Shown one piece after another: positions 50,461 through 59,820 of a stretch of 64,000 bases of DNA. Location: the NCBI GenBank assembly GCA_008729055.1, contig SDUX01000010.1:930001-994000 (forward strand). Direction: 5' to 3'. Each line of letters starts with the position of its first letter. Within the stretch, counting starts at the first letter, position 1. Position numbers and translations under genes: made by a program. Under the pieces are notes generated by a model. It was not told the DNA's origin, did not search any database, and saw nothing but the letters and a program-made list of their open reading frames with translations. The DNA comes from Pyropia haitanensis. Taxonomy: Eukaryota > Rhodophyta > Bangiophyceae > Bangiales > Bangiaceae.

Positions 50461-52670
50461 GGTTGGGAGGGGGGGCAGGGGGAGCGCAAACGACGGGCCA
50501 CGGGGGTGGTCGACGGCGGGTGGTCGGCAAGGGACGCGCCGCCGCTGCGGCAGACGCCACCGTCGCCAGTCAGCGTCGTTGGTCTCCCACCGGCGGTGGC
50601 GTGGGTGGGTGGACGGCGGTCAGCGGCACCGGCGCTCCCTTCCCCCACCCCAACCGGGCGCCGGCGGGTCTCCCTTTTGAACGCCCCCGCCCGCTGCACA
50701 CGGGCGGAACACGGCCGCCAAATGGCCGCCTCGGCCCCCCCCCCCCCCCCCCCCCCGCCTCCATCATGTTCACCCCTCCGCGCCGTGCGGCGTCACAGCC
50801 CCAACGGCACAACGGGGGAAGGGGCAGTGCACTGCGCCAGCCCGCCGTGCCGGCACACGTGCCGCCGCCGTACCTGCATGGCGGCCGCCGCCATGCCGGC
50901 GGCCGCCGCGGGTGCGCGGCCGCCGTCGACCCCCTCATCCCCGCCCCCGCCGCGTCGCGGCCTCCCGCCATTCCGCCTCGCGGCCTTTGCGTTGGTACGC
51001 CTGGACGGCGGGTCGGCCAGGTGCTGCGGTCGGGCGCGGACCGCAAGACAGCAAAGGGGGTGACCATGGGGACGAGGGAGGCCGGCTGGGGAGGAGGGGG
51101 GGGGGGGAGTGAGAGCACGCAAGAGCAGGCATCCTCGTCCCTGACTACGGCCGCTACGGCTGCGGCGGCGGGGGCAAGGCTCCACGACAGGCGGGGCAGT
51201 GCCGAGTGGAATAGACGGTAAAAGCACAAACAGGGACGCGCTGCGCAGGTAGGGCAGCGCGCTGGCGCACGCACGCCGCGGGGCGTGGCCCTTTCCAAAC
51301 CCGCCGCCCTCCCCCCCCCCCCATCCCGTGCCGTCCCTCCCACCCGCGCCGTTGCGGCACGACGCCCCCCCACGGCACGGCGCGCCGCACGCACACAGCG
51401 GCCAACCCCCCACCGACACGACGAAAACCCGCGCAGGCCGCAGCAGGGACGGCGGGAGGCAGGCGTGAGGGGGAGCCGGCGGGACGGGGTGGGGGTCATG
51501 AGCAGCGGCACCCCACCCCCCCCCCCCCCCCCCCCCCCCGTCACGCGCAGGGGTGTGTGCGCACGCTGCCGGGATGACCGCCGCACCCGCCGCCGCCGCG
51601 GCGGTGCCCGCCCAGCGACGCGGGCAGGTGGCGGCGGCGGCCGCCACGGCGGCCCGACCGGCCGCCGTGCCGACCCGGTGCGGCGGCCAGTGCAAGCATT
51701 GGCCACGGCGGCAGGGCGCCGCCGGTCGGCGGGCCTGCCGCAGCGGGTTCACGCACCCCCGCCTCCCGCCGCACCGACCACCACCGCGAGGCGCTGTCTG
51801 ACGGCGGCGGCGGCCGCCACGGCGCGGCGGTTGCCGGGCGAGGGCGCGTCCGTTGGATGGCCGCGCTGGGGCCACTCCGCCGCGTAGATCACAGTTTTGG
51901 CACGGCAGCACAGCCGCCCGCCACCCGACGCGACAACCACAAACGCCGAGTACCGAGAAAACCTCAGCTAACCACTCAACAATGTAAAGGTCGTACATAG
52001 TTAGTGCCAAATAAGTGTAATTAATCGATACTTTCTAAGTATGTAGAACACATGCTCAGTGGTGGTTGCTGACAGCACAAAACGGACAGCCAGCCAGGTG
52101 GCCTCCCCGCAGGCTGCGCTCGCCCTCTCTCTCTTGGGCCGTCAACCGCCTACTGCAAGCCGCGGGCGTTGCCACGTCGGCCGCGGCGAGCCCCCAGAAG
52201 AACACCACCGGCAGCGCGCAGAGTCGGGTGGCGGCGGCGGCGGCACTGTCAGCGGCGGCAGCGTCCAGGCCGGCGCAGCCGGCACACCCGCCGGCACGGC
52301 GCAGGGGATGCCCCCGCCGCGGCCACCGCTCTCCTCCCCCCCCCCCCCGCGCGACGCCCGTGCGCCGCCCGCGCCGCGGCCGCTCGCGCACGCACCGCCC
52401 CGCCGCTGGCCGCGGCGCCCCCCCCCCCCCCCGCCCGTCGCATCGCCGCCACCCGTCTCGGTGCCAAGCCCCCGCGCGTGGCACCGCGTTGGCCAGACGG
52501 GCACCGCGCCGCCGCCCGCGGCGGTCTGGTACATACGCTCGCGCTGCCGTCGCCCGCCGCGCGGCGCGGTTCGGCAGCCGATCCCCGCCGCGGCGCTCGC
52601 CCACCCGCGCCGCCACTCCTCTTCCTTTCCCCCCCTCCCCCTCCGCCTCCTCCCGTCCCCGCACTTTGGC

Positions 52671-52703
<33 letters not shown>

Positions 52704-52728
52704 TTCCCCCAACCCTCCGCGTTCCATC
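50461..52728. other. Intergenic region between divergent genes
   Basis: The region has C-runs at about 50735-50758, 51522-51540 and 52676-52701, and an AT-rich island at about 51940-52060 (GTGTAATTAATCGATAC) that is the best candidate for a promoter of the following plus-strand gene. Open frames overlap and lack domains. Confidence 0.4.
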
Positions 52729-55120
52729 ATGTCCTTCCTCTTCCGCTCTGCCGCCCCGGAAGCCGCCGCGGAGGCGCCGGTGGCGCCGCTGCCCAGCCAG
52801 GAGCCGGGCTCGCTCCTTGCGGTACGTTGGCGCACGACGTGGGTGGGTCCGCGTGAGCTGCGGTGAGGGCGTTGCGCGGCGGTGAACAGGGAACCGCAGC
52901 GGGGCGTAGGAGTGCTGCGGGAGCGTGCTGCTTTGCTGGGGCGGGGCGGGGGTGGAGGGGGGCGGTGATGACGTTGCCCTGGGGAGAGCAGGTCGGTCGC
53001 TTCCGCCGCCCTCTACCGGCGATGCTTTTTTCAGGTCAAAATCGCCATGGGGGTCGTGGACAGTCATGACAGTTGCCGGAGCCGCGGCTGACGCGTCATG
53101 TGCGTTGCTCTGTAGGCGTTGCTATTGTCTCGCCTCTCCTCGCTGTACCTGTGACGCGGCTGTACGGTTTCTTTCCATGTGTGTGGCACCTTTGTCTTTG
53201 CAGGACCTGCGCTTGTCCAACAACCCGTCGTCTACATCGGCGGACCTGCGGCTGGCCACGCTGCCGCCTGCCCCCAAGGAAGATGGCTCCGACGTGGGCG
53301 AGGGCGTCTCCCCTGCTGAAGCCGCCCCCCCTGTGGAGAAGGCCACCGATAGCGCGCCCGACCAGGCGCCCGTCACATCCATGACGGACGCGGTCGTGGG
53401 CGCGTCGCGCGGCCCGGCGTCGACGGCGTCCCTTGCCGCGTCGGCCACGAGTGCGGCGGTGGCGTCGTCTGCGTCGGCGGCGGGGGCGTCCCCTGTGGTG
53501 GACGCGCTGGCAACACCCTCGGCGGCGGCTGGCACGGGCGGTGCGCCCGCAGGGGCGGCGGGCGACGCGCCCGTGCCGTCGGGGGGCGCCAAAGAAGCGG
53601 GTGCCGCCGACGCTGGCAACGGCGGCGACGGCGGCGACGGCGGCGTGGACGAGGATGCCGAGGCCGAGGCGGAGTCCCGCGCCCGCCTGGACCGCGTGGC
53701 GGGCGCCTTCCAAAGGTACCGCTCCAACGGCCTGCGGCTGCTGGACCGCAAGGCACAGTACTACCAGGCGCTGCCCGACGCGGACCGGCTGCTGCTGCGG
53801 CAGTTCCCGCTCAAGCTCAGCCGCATGGCCGAGGCGGTGGAGATCAACGCGTCGCTGATTGAGGCGGTCGTCCACCCGTCGGTGGCGCCCATGCTGCACA
53901 TGTCCACCGCCTCCCTCGCGGCGGCGGTTGCGACCGTGGGGGGGGGCAGCGGTGCGGGGGTGCGGGAGGATGCTGCCAACGGGGGTGATGCGGCGGGTGG
54001 GGGGGTGGCGGGAGCGTCCAGCTCGCCAATGAGCTCAGCCACCTCCCCGAGCTCCGCGGCGTCGACGGTGGTTGTCAATGGAGGGGAGGGCAGCCATGCT
54101 GGCGGCGGGGATGTTGGGGGGGCCACCGGCCGCGGGGATGAGAACAGCGGCGGTCCTGCCGCTGAGGGAGAATCGCCCCTGAGCGAGGGTGTGGGGGGCC
54201 TCTCCCCGCTGGCGTCAGCGATGGCATCTGCTCCCTCTGGTGCGGCGGGTACTGTGGCTAGCGAGGAGGCCCAGCAGTTGACGGCACAGGAGGTGGATGC
54301 GGCGCGGCTGCTGGACGAGGACCTCTCCGCCATGGTGGACGTCATGGCCGCGCTCACCCGCGACTGGTCGGAGGAGGGCCGCCCCGAGCGCGAGGCGGTG
54401 TACACCCCATTGCTGGCGGCGGTGGAGGAGGCGTTTTTGGAGGCGGAAGGGTCGGGCCTCCTCGCTGACGCGGTCAACCCGCGGTCCGCCTTTCGGGTGC
54501 TGGTGCCGGGCGCGGCGTACGGACGGCTGGCGTGGGAGCTGGCGCGGGCGGGCTTTGCGGTGCAAGGCTCCGAGTCCAACCTGTTTGCGCTGCTCGCGTC
54601 CAACTGGGTGCTCAATGCGCCCCGCCGTGGGGGCGTTGGCCTCTACCCATACGCGCACCAGGTGTCTCACGTGCGTGCTGAAGCGGAGCAGCTGCGGCCG
54701 GTGGTGGTGCCCGACGTGGATCCGCGCGCCCTGCCCGCGGGGGCGGACTTTAGCATGCGCGCGGGCGACTTCCTGGACGTGTTTTGTGACCCTGCCGAGG
54801 CGGGCGCGTGGGACTGCGTCGCGACGAGCTTCTTCCTTGGTACGGCCCACAACGTGGTTGCGTCGGTGCGGACCATCTCGTCGGTGCTCAAGGGCGGAGG
54901 GGTGTGGACGTCGTTGAGCCCGCTCAACTTCAAGTACGCGGACCTCTTCACGGAGCCCTCTGTCGAGCTGACGGAGGAGGAGCTGCTCCGTGTCATCTGC
55001 TTGTCCGGCTTCCGTATCCTTCGCAAGGAGACCCGGCGGTGCACGTACGGGGCCAACGCCAAGAGTCTCAGCACTACGTTTTACGACTGCCTGTTCTTTG
55101 TGGCCATCAAGGTGCGGTAG
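52729..55120 (+). CDS. Carnosine N-methyltransferase-like (N2227 family), two exons
   Basis: SAM-dependent methyltransferase, about 669 aa after splicing. Exon 1 (52729-52821) encodes MSFLFRSAAPEAAAEAP...GSLLA. Exon 2 starts 53204 with DLRLSNNPSSTSADLRL. After an Ala/Gly-rich linker come AFQRYRSNGLRLLDRKAQYY (about 200) and LMALTRDWS-like AALTRDWSEEGRPER, then FRVLVPGAAYGRLAWELARAGF (about 461-482, SAM-binding glycine loop), ESNLFALLASNWVLN, GDFLDVF, WDCVATSFFLGTAHNVVASVRTI, LKGGGVWTSLSPLNF and ELTEEELLRVICLSGFRIL. This order matches CARNMT1, which methylates carnosine-type dipeptides or protein histidines. The exact substrate here is inferred only. The large Gly/Ser/Ala insert (about 280-390) between the N-terminal domain and the catalytic core is unusual. 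Confidence 0.87.
52822..53203 (+). other. Intron in the methyltransferase gene
   Basis: Donor GCG|GTACGTTGG, acceptor TTTGTCTTTGCAG|GACCTG, 382 nt, phase 0. Canonical GT-AG ends with a good pyrimidine tract. It links exon-1 residues ending SLLA to DLRLSNN. Confidence 0.8.
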
Positions 55121-56129
55121 GCTGGGTGCCCCACGGCGTCCGTGACCCCTTATTCTCCTTATTCGCTGAGGATGCTCGGTATGACTGCTGTTGGTCGGAC
55201 CCGGTCGCGAACTGTTCGGCACTGCTGCTCTCGTAGGGCACCCCGGACACCGTGGCCCTTATAGATTTATGTATCTTCGAAGCTCATTTTGACACGCCAC
55301 CCGGCGCTGCCGCGGTGTCACTGGCGGACGCGGCGGACATCCATGTCGCTGTCCCCCCCCCTCCCGCCTCGGCTCGTTGCCCCCACGCCGACATCCCCTC
55401 GCCACAGCTCTCTGCCTACTTTGCCGGCTGCAAGTGCGGCAGCAGCCGCTGGCCGTGTGCCCGGCTCACGCCGCCACTCAAGTGGGCGGGCGGGGATGCC
55501 GCATTCGCTGCTAGCACTGCTGGTCGTCGTCGATGAGTACACCAGCATGTCTGTCCGTCTCGTATCGCGGCTCGTAGCTCAGAACAAGACAGCTTTGCGT
55601 GCTTGCCGGAAGCTAGCGCAGGTATCAGCCACCTACCATGCTGCATCCGTGGTATCGTCATTGGTGACGCGACACACAAAACAGAGAGAACAAGAGCGCG
55701 GCGCACAATTTGAAGAACACAAATGGAGTCGGCAGCTGCCTACTGGGTTCAGGGTTCTTGTCCCAGGGGTCTCTCAATCGCGAACGGTCGAGATCAAGGG
55801 ACAGCTGTTCAGGTACGAGGCCACTTCTTCACTGTAAGACACAACCGGCTTGGCTGGCCAGTTTCCGGTTCCTATCTCCTAAAATAGTCAATTGGATCGA
55901 CCACCTCAATTGATCGATCGACCAATGGCGTTCGAGTGTGGCGTGCCGTCGCCATCGCGGGCGCCGGCGACCAACCGTCCACCCTGTCCGTAGTCGCTCA
56001 CGCCGACACCGACGCTACCCTCGGCCCCGGCGCACCTTCTGCATCGCGGCTTCTGTGAACGTCGCTCCCCCCTCCTCCCGGTCTTCTCCCCAGCGCGCGT
56101 GGCTCACGCGCGCTGTGACAGTCGGCATC
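55121..56129. other. Intergenic region upstream of eS10
   Basis: AT-richer than the flanking genes, especially 55600-55930. It contains GTCAATTGGATCGACC and CAATTGATCGATCG at about 55887-55920, likely promoter sequence. The last 150 bases are pyrimidine-rich and end CAGCGCGCGTGG, which could be a 5'-UTR or contain a leader intron acceptor. Confidence 0.4.
55888..55920 (+). promoter_or_regulatory. CAATTGG / ATCGATCG cluster upstream of eS10
   Basis: TCAATTGG at 55888-55895 recurs before Miro, and CAATTGATCGATCG follows at 55907-55920. The cluster is about 240 bp upstream of the eS10 ATG within AT-richer DNA. Plausible core or upstream promoter. Confidence 0.3.
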
Positions 56130-56657
56130 ATGCTCGTCCCGAAAAAGGACCGCCTGGCGGTGTATTCCCAGCTCTTCAAGGATGGGGTGATGGTGGCCAA
56201 GGAGGACCTTGGCGCCAAGAAGCACATTGATCTGAAGGACGTGCCCAACCTGCATGTGGTCAAGCTGATGCAGTCGCTCATGTCGCGTGGCTACGTGAAG
56301 AAGCAGTTCTCTTGGTGCTACTACTACTACTTCCTGACCGACGAGGGCATTGAGTACCTGCGGGGCTACCTGAACCTGCCTTCTGAGATCATCCCCGCTA
56401 CGCTGAAGAAGCCGACCCGTGCGCCCGGTGGGATGGGTGGCCCGCCAGGCGCGGGCGGGCCGCCGGGGGCTGGCGGCCGGGGTGGTGGCCCCGGCGGCTA
56501 TGGCGACAAGAAGATGGGGCCGGGTGGCGAGTTCCACCCGTCCTTCCGTGAGGGGGGCACCGGCGGTATTGGCCGCGGTGCGGGCGGGTTTGGCGGATCG
56601 CGCGACGGCGGCCGGGACGCGTATCGCCCGGCGCCAGGCGCACCACAGGCGCTCTAA
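56130..56657 (+). CDS. RPS10: 40S ribosomal protein eS10
   Basis: Small-subunit ribosomal protein eS10, 175 aa, single exon. Residues 1-98 form the plectin/S10 winged-helix domain, with [59 protein letters not shown] and [20 protein letters not shown]. The tail from about 99 is Gly/Arg-rich with PPGAGG and RGGG repeats and ends APGAPQAL, matching the basic disordered eS10 tail but longer than the 165-aa human protein. The start is fixed by the conserved MLVPKK beginning, although the frame is open upstream. Highly conserved and intact. Confidence 0.97.
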   Translation: MLVPKKDRLAVYSQLFKDGVMVAKEDLGAKKHIDLKDVPNLHVVKLMQSLMSRGYVKKQFSWCYYYYFLTDEGIEYLRGYLNLPSEIIPATLKKPTRAPGGMGGPPGAGGPPGAGGRGGGPGGYGDKKMGPGGEFHPSFREGGTGGIGRGAGGFGGSRDGGRDAYRPAPGAPQAL

Positions 56658-57077
56658 GTGTGCTGCAGTCGCAATGCGATGGTGTTGTGGTGGTTGTGTG
56701 GCGGCATTGCGGTTGGGTTGGAGCAGCACGCATTGCCAGGGTTCGTGTGGGCGGGTGGGGCTGTTCTGTTTTTCCCTACGATCGGCGGAGAAAGATGTAC
56801 GGCTTTAGGTGATTCCAATCTTCGATGGCTCGACGGGTCCTTTATCGGGTGTACCCTCATCTGCCCCTGGTCGTATTCCTCCACGATGGCGTATCGTGGA
56901 CGGGTGTCGGGTGCAGCTTGCACTGGAGTGATCTATCGGTGTTGGAATGCTCACTCTGTGTGGAGCTTGCCCTCTTTCATCCACGGAAGCCGCTGTTGCG
57001 TGCCTCGCCTGTGTACATGTGTGCAGACAGTTCGTCGAGTCTATGTACTGTTCTATGTATACGTTACCTCACCGAGT
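56658..57077. other. Convergent 3' flank (eS10 / dynamin)
   Basis: Balanced-composition spacer holding both 3' ends. No coding sequence or repeat recognised. Confidence 0.45.
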
Positions 57078-59396
57078 TCAAGACAAGGCGTCTGTGCCGA
57101 GGTCCCTGACCTCATTCACAATCGCCACCGCGGCCTCAGCAGCCTCGACCAACACCGCAGTGTTTCGTCTGTCGGCGGCCGCGCCTTCGTCCTCAGCCAT
57201 CAACTCTGCAAAGCGCTCACGGGCGTACAGTTTGGTGACGAGCTCACTCTGCAGGCTGCTCTTGGCCTTGTTCACCAAAAAGCACATGACCGCCTTAGGC
57301 ACCAGGTCCGCCACCCGCACCCGCACGAGGTCAAAGTAGGAGGACAGGAGCAGGCGGATGAGGTCCATCTCGGTGCGCTCCCGGTCAGAGAGCGGCTCGT
57401 CCCCACGCACCGTCAGGTGTGACGGCATCACGTCCGCATCTGTCACGCGAGCGGTCTGCTTGCGCTTGTCCGCTCGCCCACCGCCGCCAGGTGCGCCGCC
57501 GGCGGGTGGCGCGCCCGCTGCCGCCCCTCGGGCCCGTCGATGGGAGGATACCCCGGCGATGCCCCGGCCACCGTTGTTGGAATACGCGGCGGGACCGTCG
57601 GACGCCGCTTCATGGCCCAACAACACCCCATTGACCCACCGGTCCGGAGAGTCCGGCAGCTGCCGGCCCGGCCGCCGCTGGGAAGACGAGCGGCTTCCGC
57701 CGCGAGCGGGGTCCTCGTACGCGGCGGCCGCAAACGAGGAGGCTGGCAGGTAGTCCCTGCTCGGCCGCCCATTCACGCCCGATGACGCGGCGGACGCAGC
57801 GTCCGCAGCGTCCGCGGCCTCTGCCTCGGCCTCCTCCGCAGCCTCCCGGTTGCGGCGGACCTGCTCCATAGCGGCAGAGCCGCCCACAAAGTGCGGGTGC
57901 CGAGTGTTGATAAAGCTGGTCTCCATAGCCAGCAAGTCCTTGACCGTCTGCGCCGCGGGTGCCTTGTGGGCGGCAAGCAGCCCACGGGTCACGTCACCCA
58001 CAGCGCGGCGGAGGCGGGGGAAGCGAGCGAGCTCCTCTCCCTGCAGCGAATCGGCCAGCGTAACCAGGTCCCGGTAAACCAAGTCGACGCACGCCAACGC
58101 GGGGGGTAAGAAGCGCACAATCAGCCGCTTGACGAGGAGCTCAAAGGCGCCCTCGGGCACAAACAGCGGTGTCCGGTGGCCGGTGGCGTTGCGGATGGCC
58201 GTCCGGATATCCTCAGCCGTCAGCGTCTCAAAGGGGGTCATCGAGTCTAGCTCTGCCGCGTAGACGTCGTGGAAGATGTAGTTCAAGCGAGCACCGCCAA
58301 ACAGTTCCCGCGTGGCGGCTGCGCCGCCAGCCCGCCCGTCCAACGCGGCGCCAAACTCACTGGCGTAGCGGGTCAGCAACTGCAGCAGCGCCGCGCCGGC
58401 GCCCTCGCCCTCGCTGTTAGGCGGGGGCGGTCCCAGCACGTCCAGCCGCGACCGCTGCTCGACTAGCAACGTATCGAGCTGCGACCGAAGCGACGGTAGA
58501 CACGCGCGGATGTGCTCCATGAGCAGGCCCGACAGCTTGGTAGCAAGGTACGCCGCTCCCATCCGGGACGCAGACGACGCGTACAGCGGGTGGGAGGAAA
58601 AGAACGAGGACTCCGCCTCACGCGCCGACGCAATCGTCCGCGACGCGGTAATGTCTGCTTGCGAGCGGTTGACGACGCCCACGTAGCCGTGGTGGAGAGG
58701 CACAATCCGGCCGGCCAGCATATCCCGCGCGTCCGTGCCGTCGTCCATGAGGTCTAGCTTGGTGATTACGCCCAACGTGCGCATTCCAGATGGATCGACC
58801 CGCTTAGCCAGCTGCAGCGCATCCGACGTGGCCAGGTCCGTATTGGCGGGGTGGACGGCCAGCACGATGGCGTTGGGCCGCTTGATAAATGCAAGAATCA
58901 TCTCGCGCACAAGCTTCTCAATGTCCTCTGGCTGGTCACCCACAGCCACCTTGGTGAGCCCAGGCAGGTCAATAAGGGTCAGGTCCACCACGTGGCGGGA
59001 AAAGACGCGCATGATGACGGGGGTGGGGGAGATGCCCTTGCTGCTCCCCGCCACCTTCTCCATCTGGGCAGCAATCTCAGTGCGCACCACCTCCATGTCA
59101 GTAAACAGCTCCCCGGGTCGCGACAAAAACATGACGTACGCGTCGCCGGGGACCGACTCGGGCATCGGCTCGGACGCCTTGACGTGCATCATTTCAATGA
59201 CGATGGGGCACCGTGTCACAATCCCCGAGCCACGGGGCAGAAAGTCAAAGCCGACCAGCGCCTCCAGCACCGACGACTTGCCCGATGACTGCGAGCCGAC
59301 GACGGTGATTTGGGGGAGGTCCACCGGCGCCGCCTTGAGGCCGCACCGTGCAAACGTCTCGTGCAGCCGGTTGATGACGGGGATGAGGCGCTCCAT
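57078..59396 (-). CDS. Dynamin-related protein (DRP1/Dnm1-like)
   Basis: Membrane-fission GTPase, 772 aa, single exon. GTPase domain: MERLIPVINRLHETFARCG, G1 GSQSSGKSS (34-42), switch-I LPRGSGIVTRCP (53-64), G3 DLPG (143-146) followed by LTKVAVGDQPEDIE, G4 TKLD (212-215), then VVNRSQADI. The stalk follows, including LNYIFHDVYAAELDSM, NATGHRTPLFVPEGAFE and TLADSLQGEELARFPRL. A variable Ala/Gly/Pro/Ser insert (about 540-660) stands where classical dynamins have a PH domain. The C-terminal GED is ERTEMDLIRLLLSSYFDLVR...AVMCFLVNKAKSSLQSEL. The layout is that of DRP1/Dnm1/DRP3, which divide mitochondria and peroxisomes. A role at the plastid would need DRP5B features that I do not see. The start at 59396 is the conserved MERLIP; an open extension to 59495 is probably leader. 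Confidence 0.93.
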   Translation of the reverse strand: MERLIPVINRLHETFARCGLKAAPVDLPQITVVGSQSSGKSSVLEALVGFDFLPRGSGIVTRCPIVIEMMHVKASEPMPESVPGDAYVMFLSRPGELFTDMEVVRTEIAAQMEKVAGSSKGISPTPVIMRVFSRHVVDLTLIDLPGLTKVAVGDQPEDIEKLVREMILAFIKRPNAIVLAVHPANTDLATSDALQLAKRVDPSGMRTLGVITKLDLMDDGTDARDMLAGRIVPLHHGYVGVVNRSQADITASRTIASAREAESSFFSSHPLYASSASRMGAAYLATKLSGLLMEHIRACLPSLRSQLDTLLVEQRSRLDVLGPPPPNSEGEGAGAALLQLLTRYASEFGAALDGRAGGAAATRELFGGARLNYIFHDVYAAELDSMTPFETLTAEDIRTAIRNATGHRTPLFVPEGAFELLVKRLIVRFLPPALACVDLVYRDLVTLADSLQGEELARFPRLRRAVGDVTRGLLAAHKAPAAQTVKDLLAMETSFINTRHPHFVGGSAAMEQVRRNREAAEEAEAEAADAADAASAASSGVNGRPSRDYLPASSFAAAAYEDPARGGSRSSSQRRPGRQLPDSPDRWVNGVLLGHEAASDGPAAYSNNGGRGIAGVSSHRRARGAAAGAPPAGGAPGGGGRADKRKQTARVTDADVMPSHLTVRGDEPLSDRERTEMDLIRLLLSSYFDLVRVRVADLVPKAVMCFLVNKAKSSLQSELVTKLYARERFAELMAEDEGAAADRRNTAVLVEAAEAAVAIVNEVRDLGTDALS

Positions 59397-59820
59397 GGTG
59401 GCAGTGGGGAAGGTAGGTCGCCTGATGCAGTGCCAGAGATACGCGCAAACAGCAAGACGGGCAGAATGGACTCGCCGCGGTGGGCTGGATCCCACCGCAC
59501 CGCGGCTGGAGCGGGCGGGACGAGGTGGTGGTCAGCCGGGGCGTGGACCCCTTTCGCAGAAGCGCTTGCAGCAACGTACTGTAATTATACTCGCAGTGAG
59601 CGATTCAACTACTTCATAAGCTCAAGATGACGACCTCACTGTGTTGATCGTGCGACGAAAAAAGCCACTGAATTGTGTGAAGGTCGGTGGCCGTGCCGTC
59701 AACAGCCAGCCATCCTTGTCAAACAGCCTTCCGCCAGTCTGGCCTTCCCTACCGCCCGACCACCTCTGCCTCATCCCGCCCCCCCCCCCTTCCCCCCTCC
59801 TCGCGCGCGCGTTGCCCCGA
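59397..59820. other. Intergenic, dynamin promoter region and MUS81 3' flank
   Basis: Tandem minus-strand genes are separated by about 420 bp. Around 59575-59660 is AT-richer and contains a TATA-like box (listed). C-runs lie at about 59780-59790. Confidence 0.4.
59582..59589 (-). promoter_or_regulatory. TATA-like box upstream of dynamin
   Basis: TATAATTA on the minus strand, 186 bp before the dynamin ATG in a locally AT-rich patch. Isolated motif, so low weight. Confidence 0.25.
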
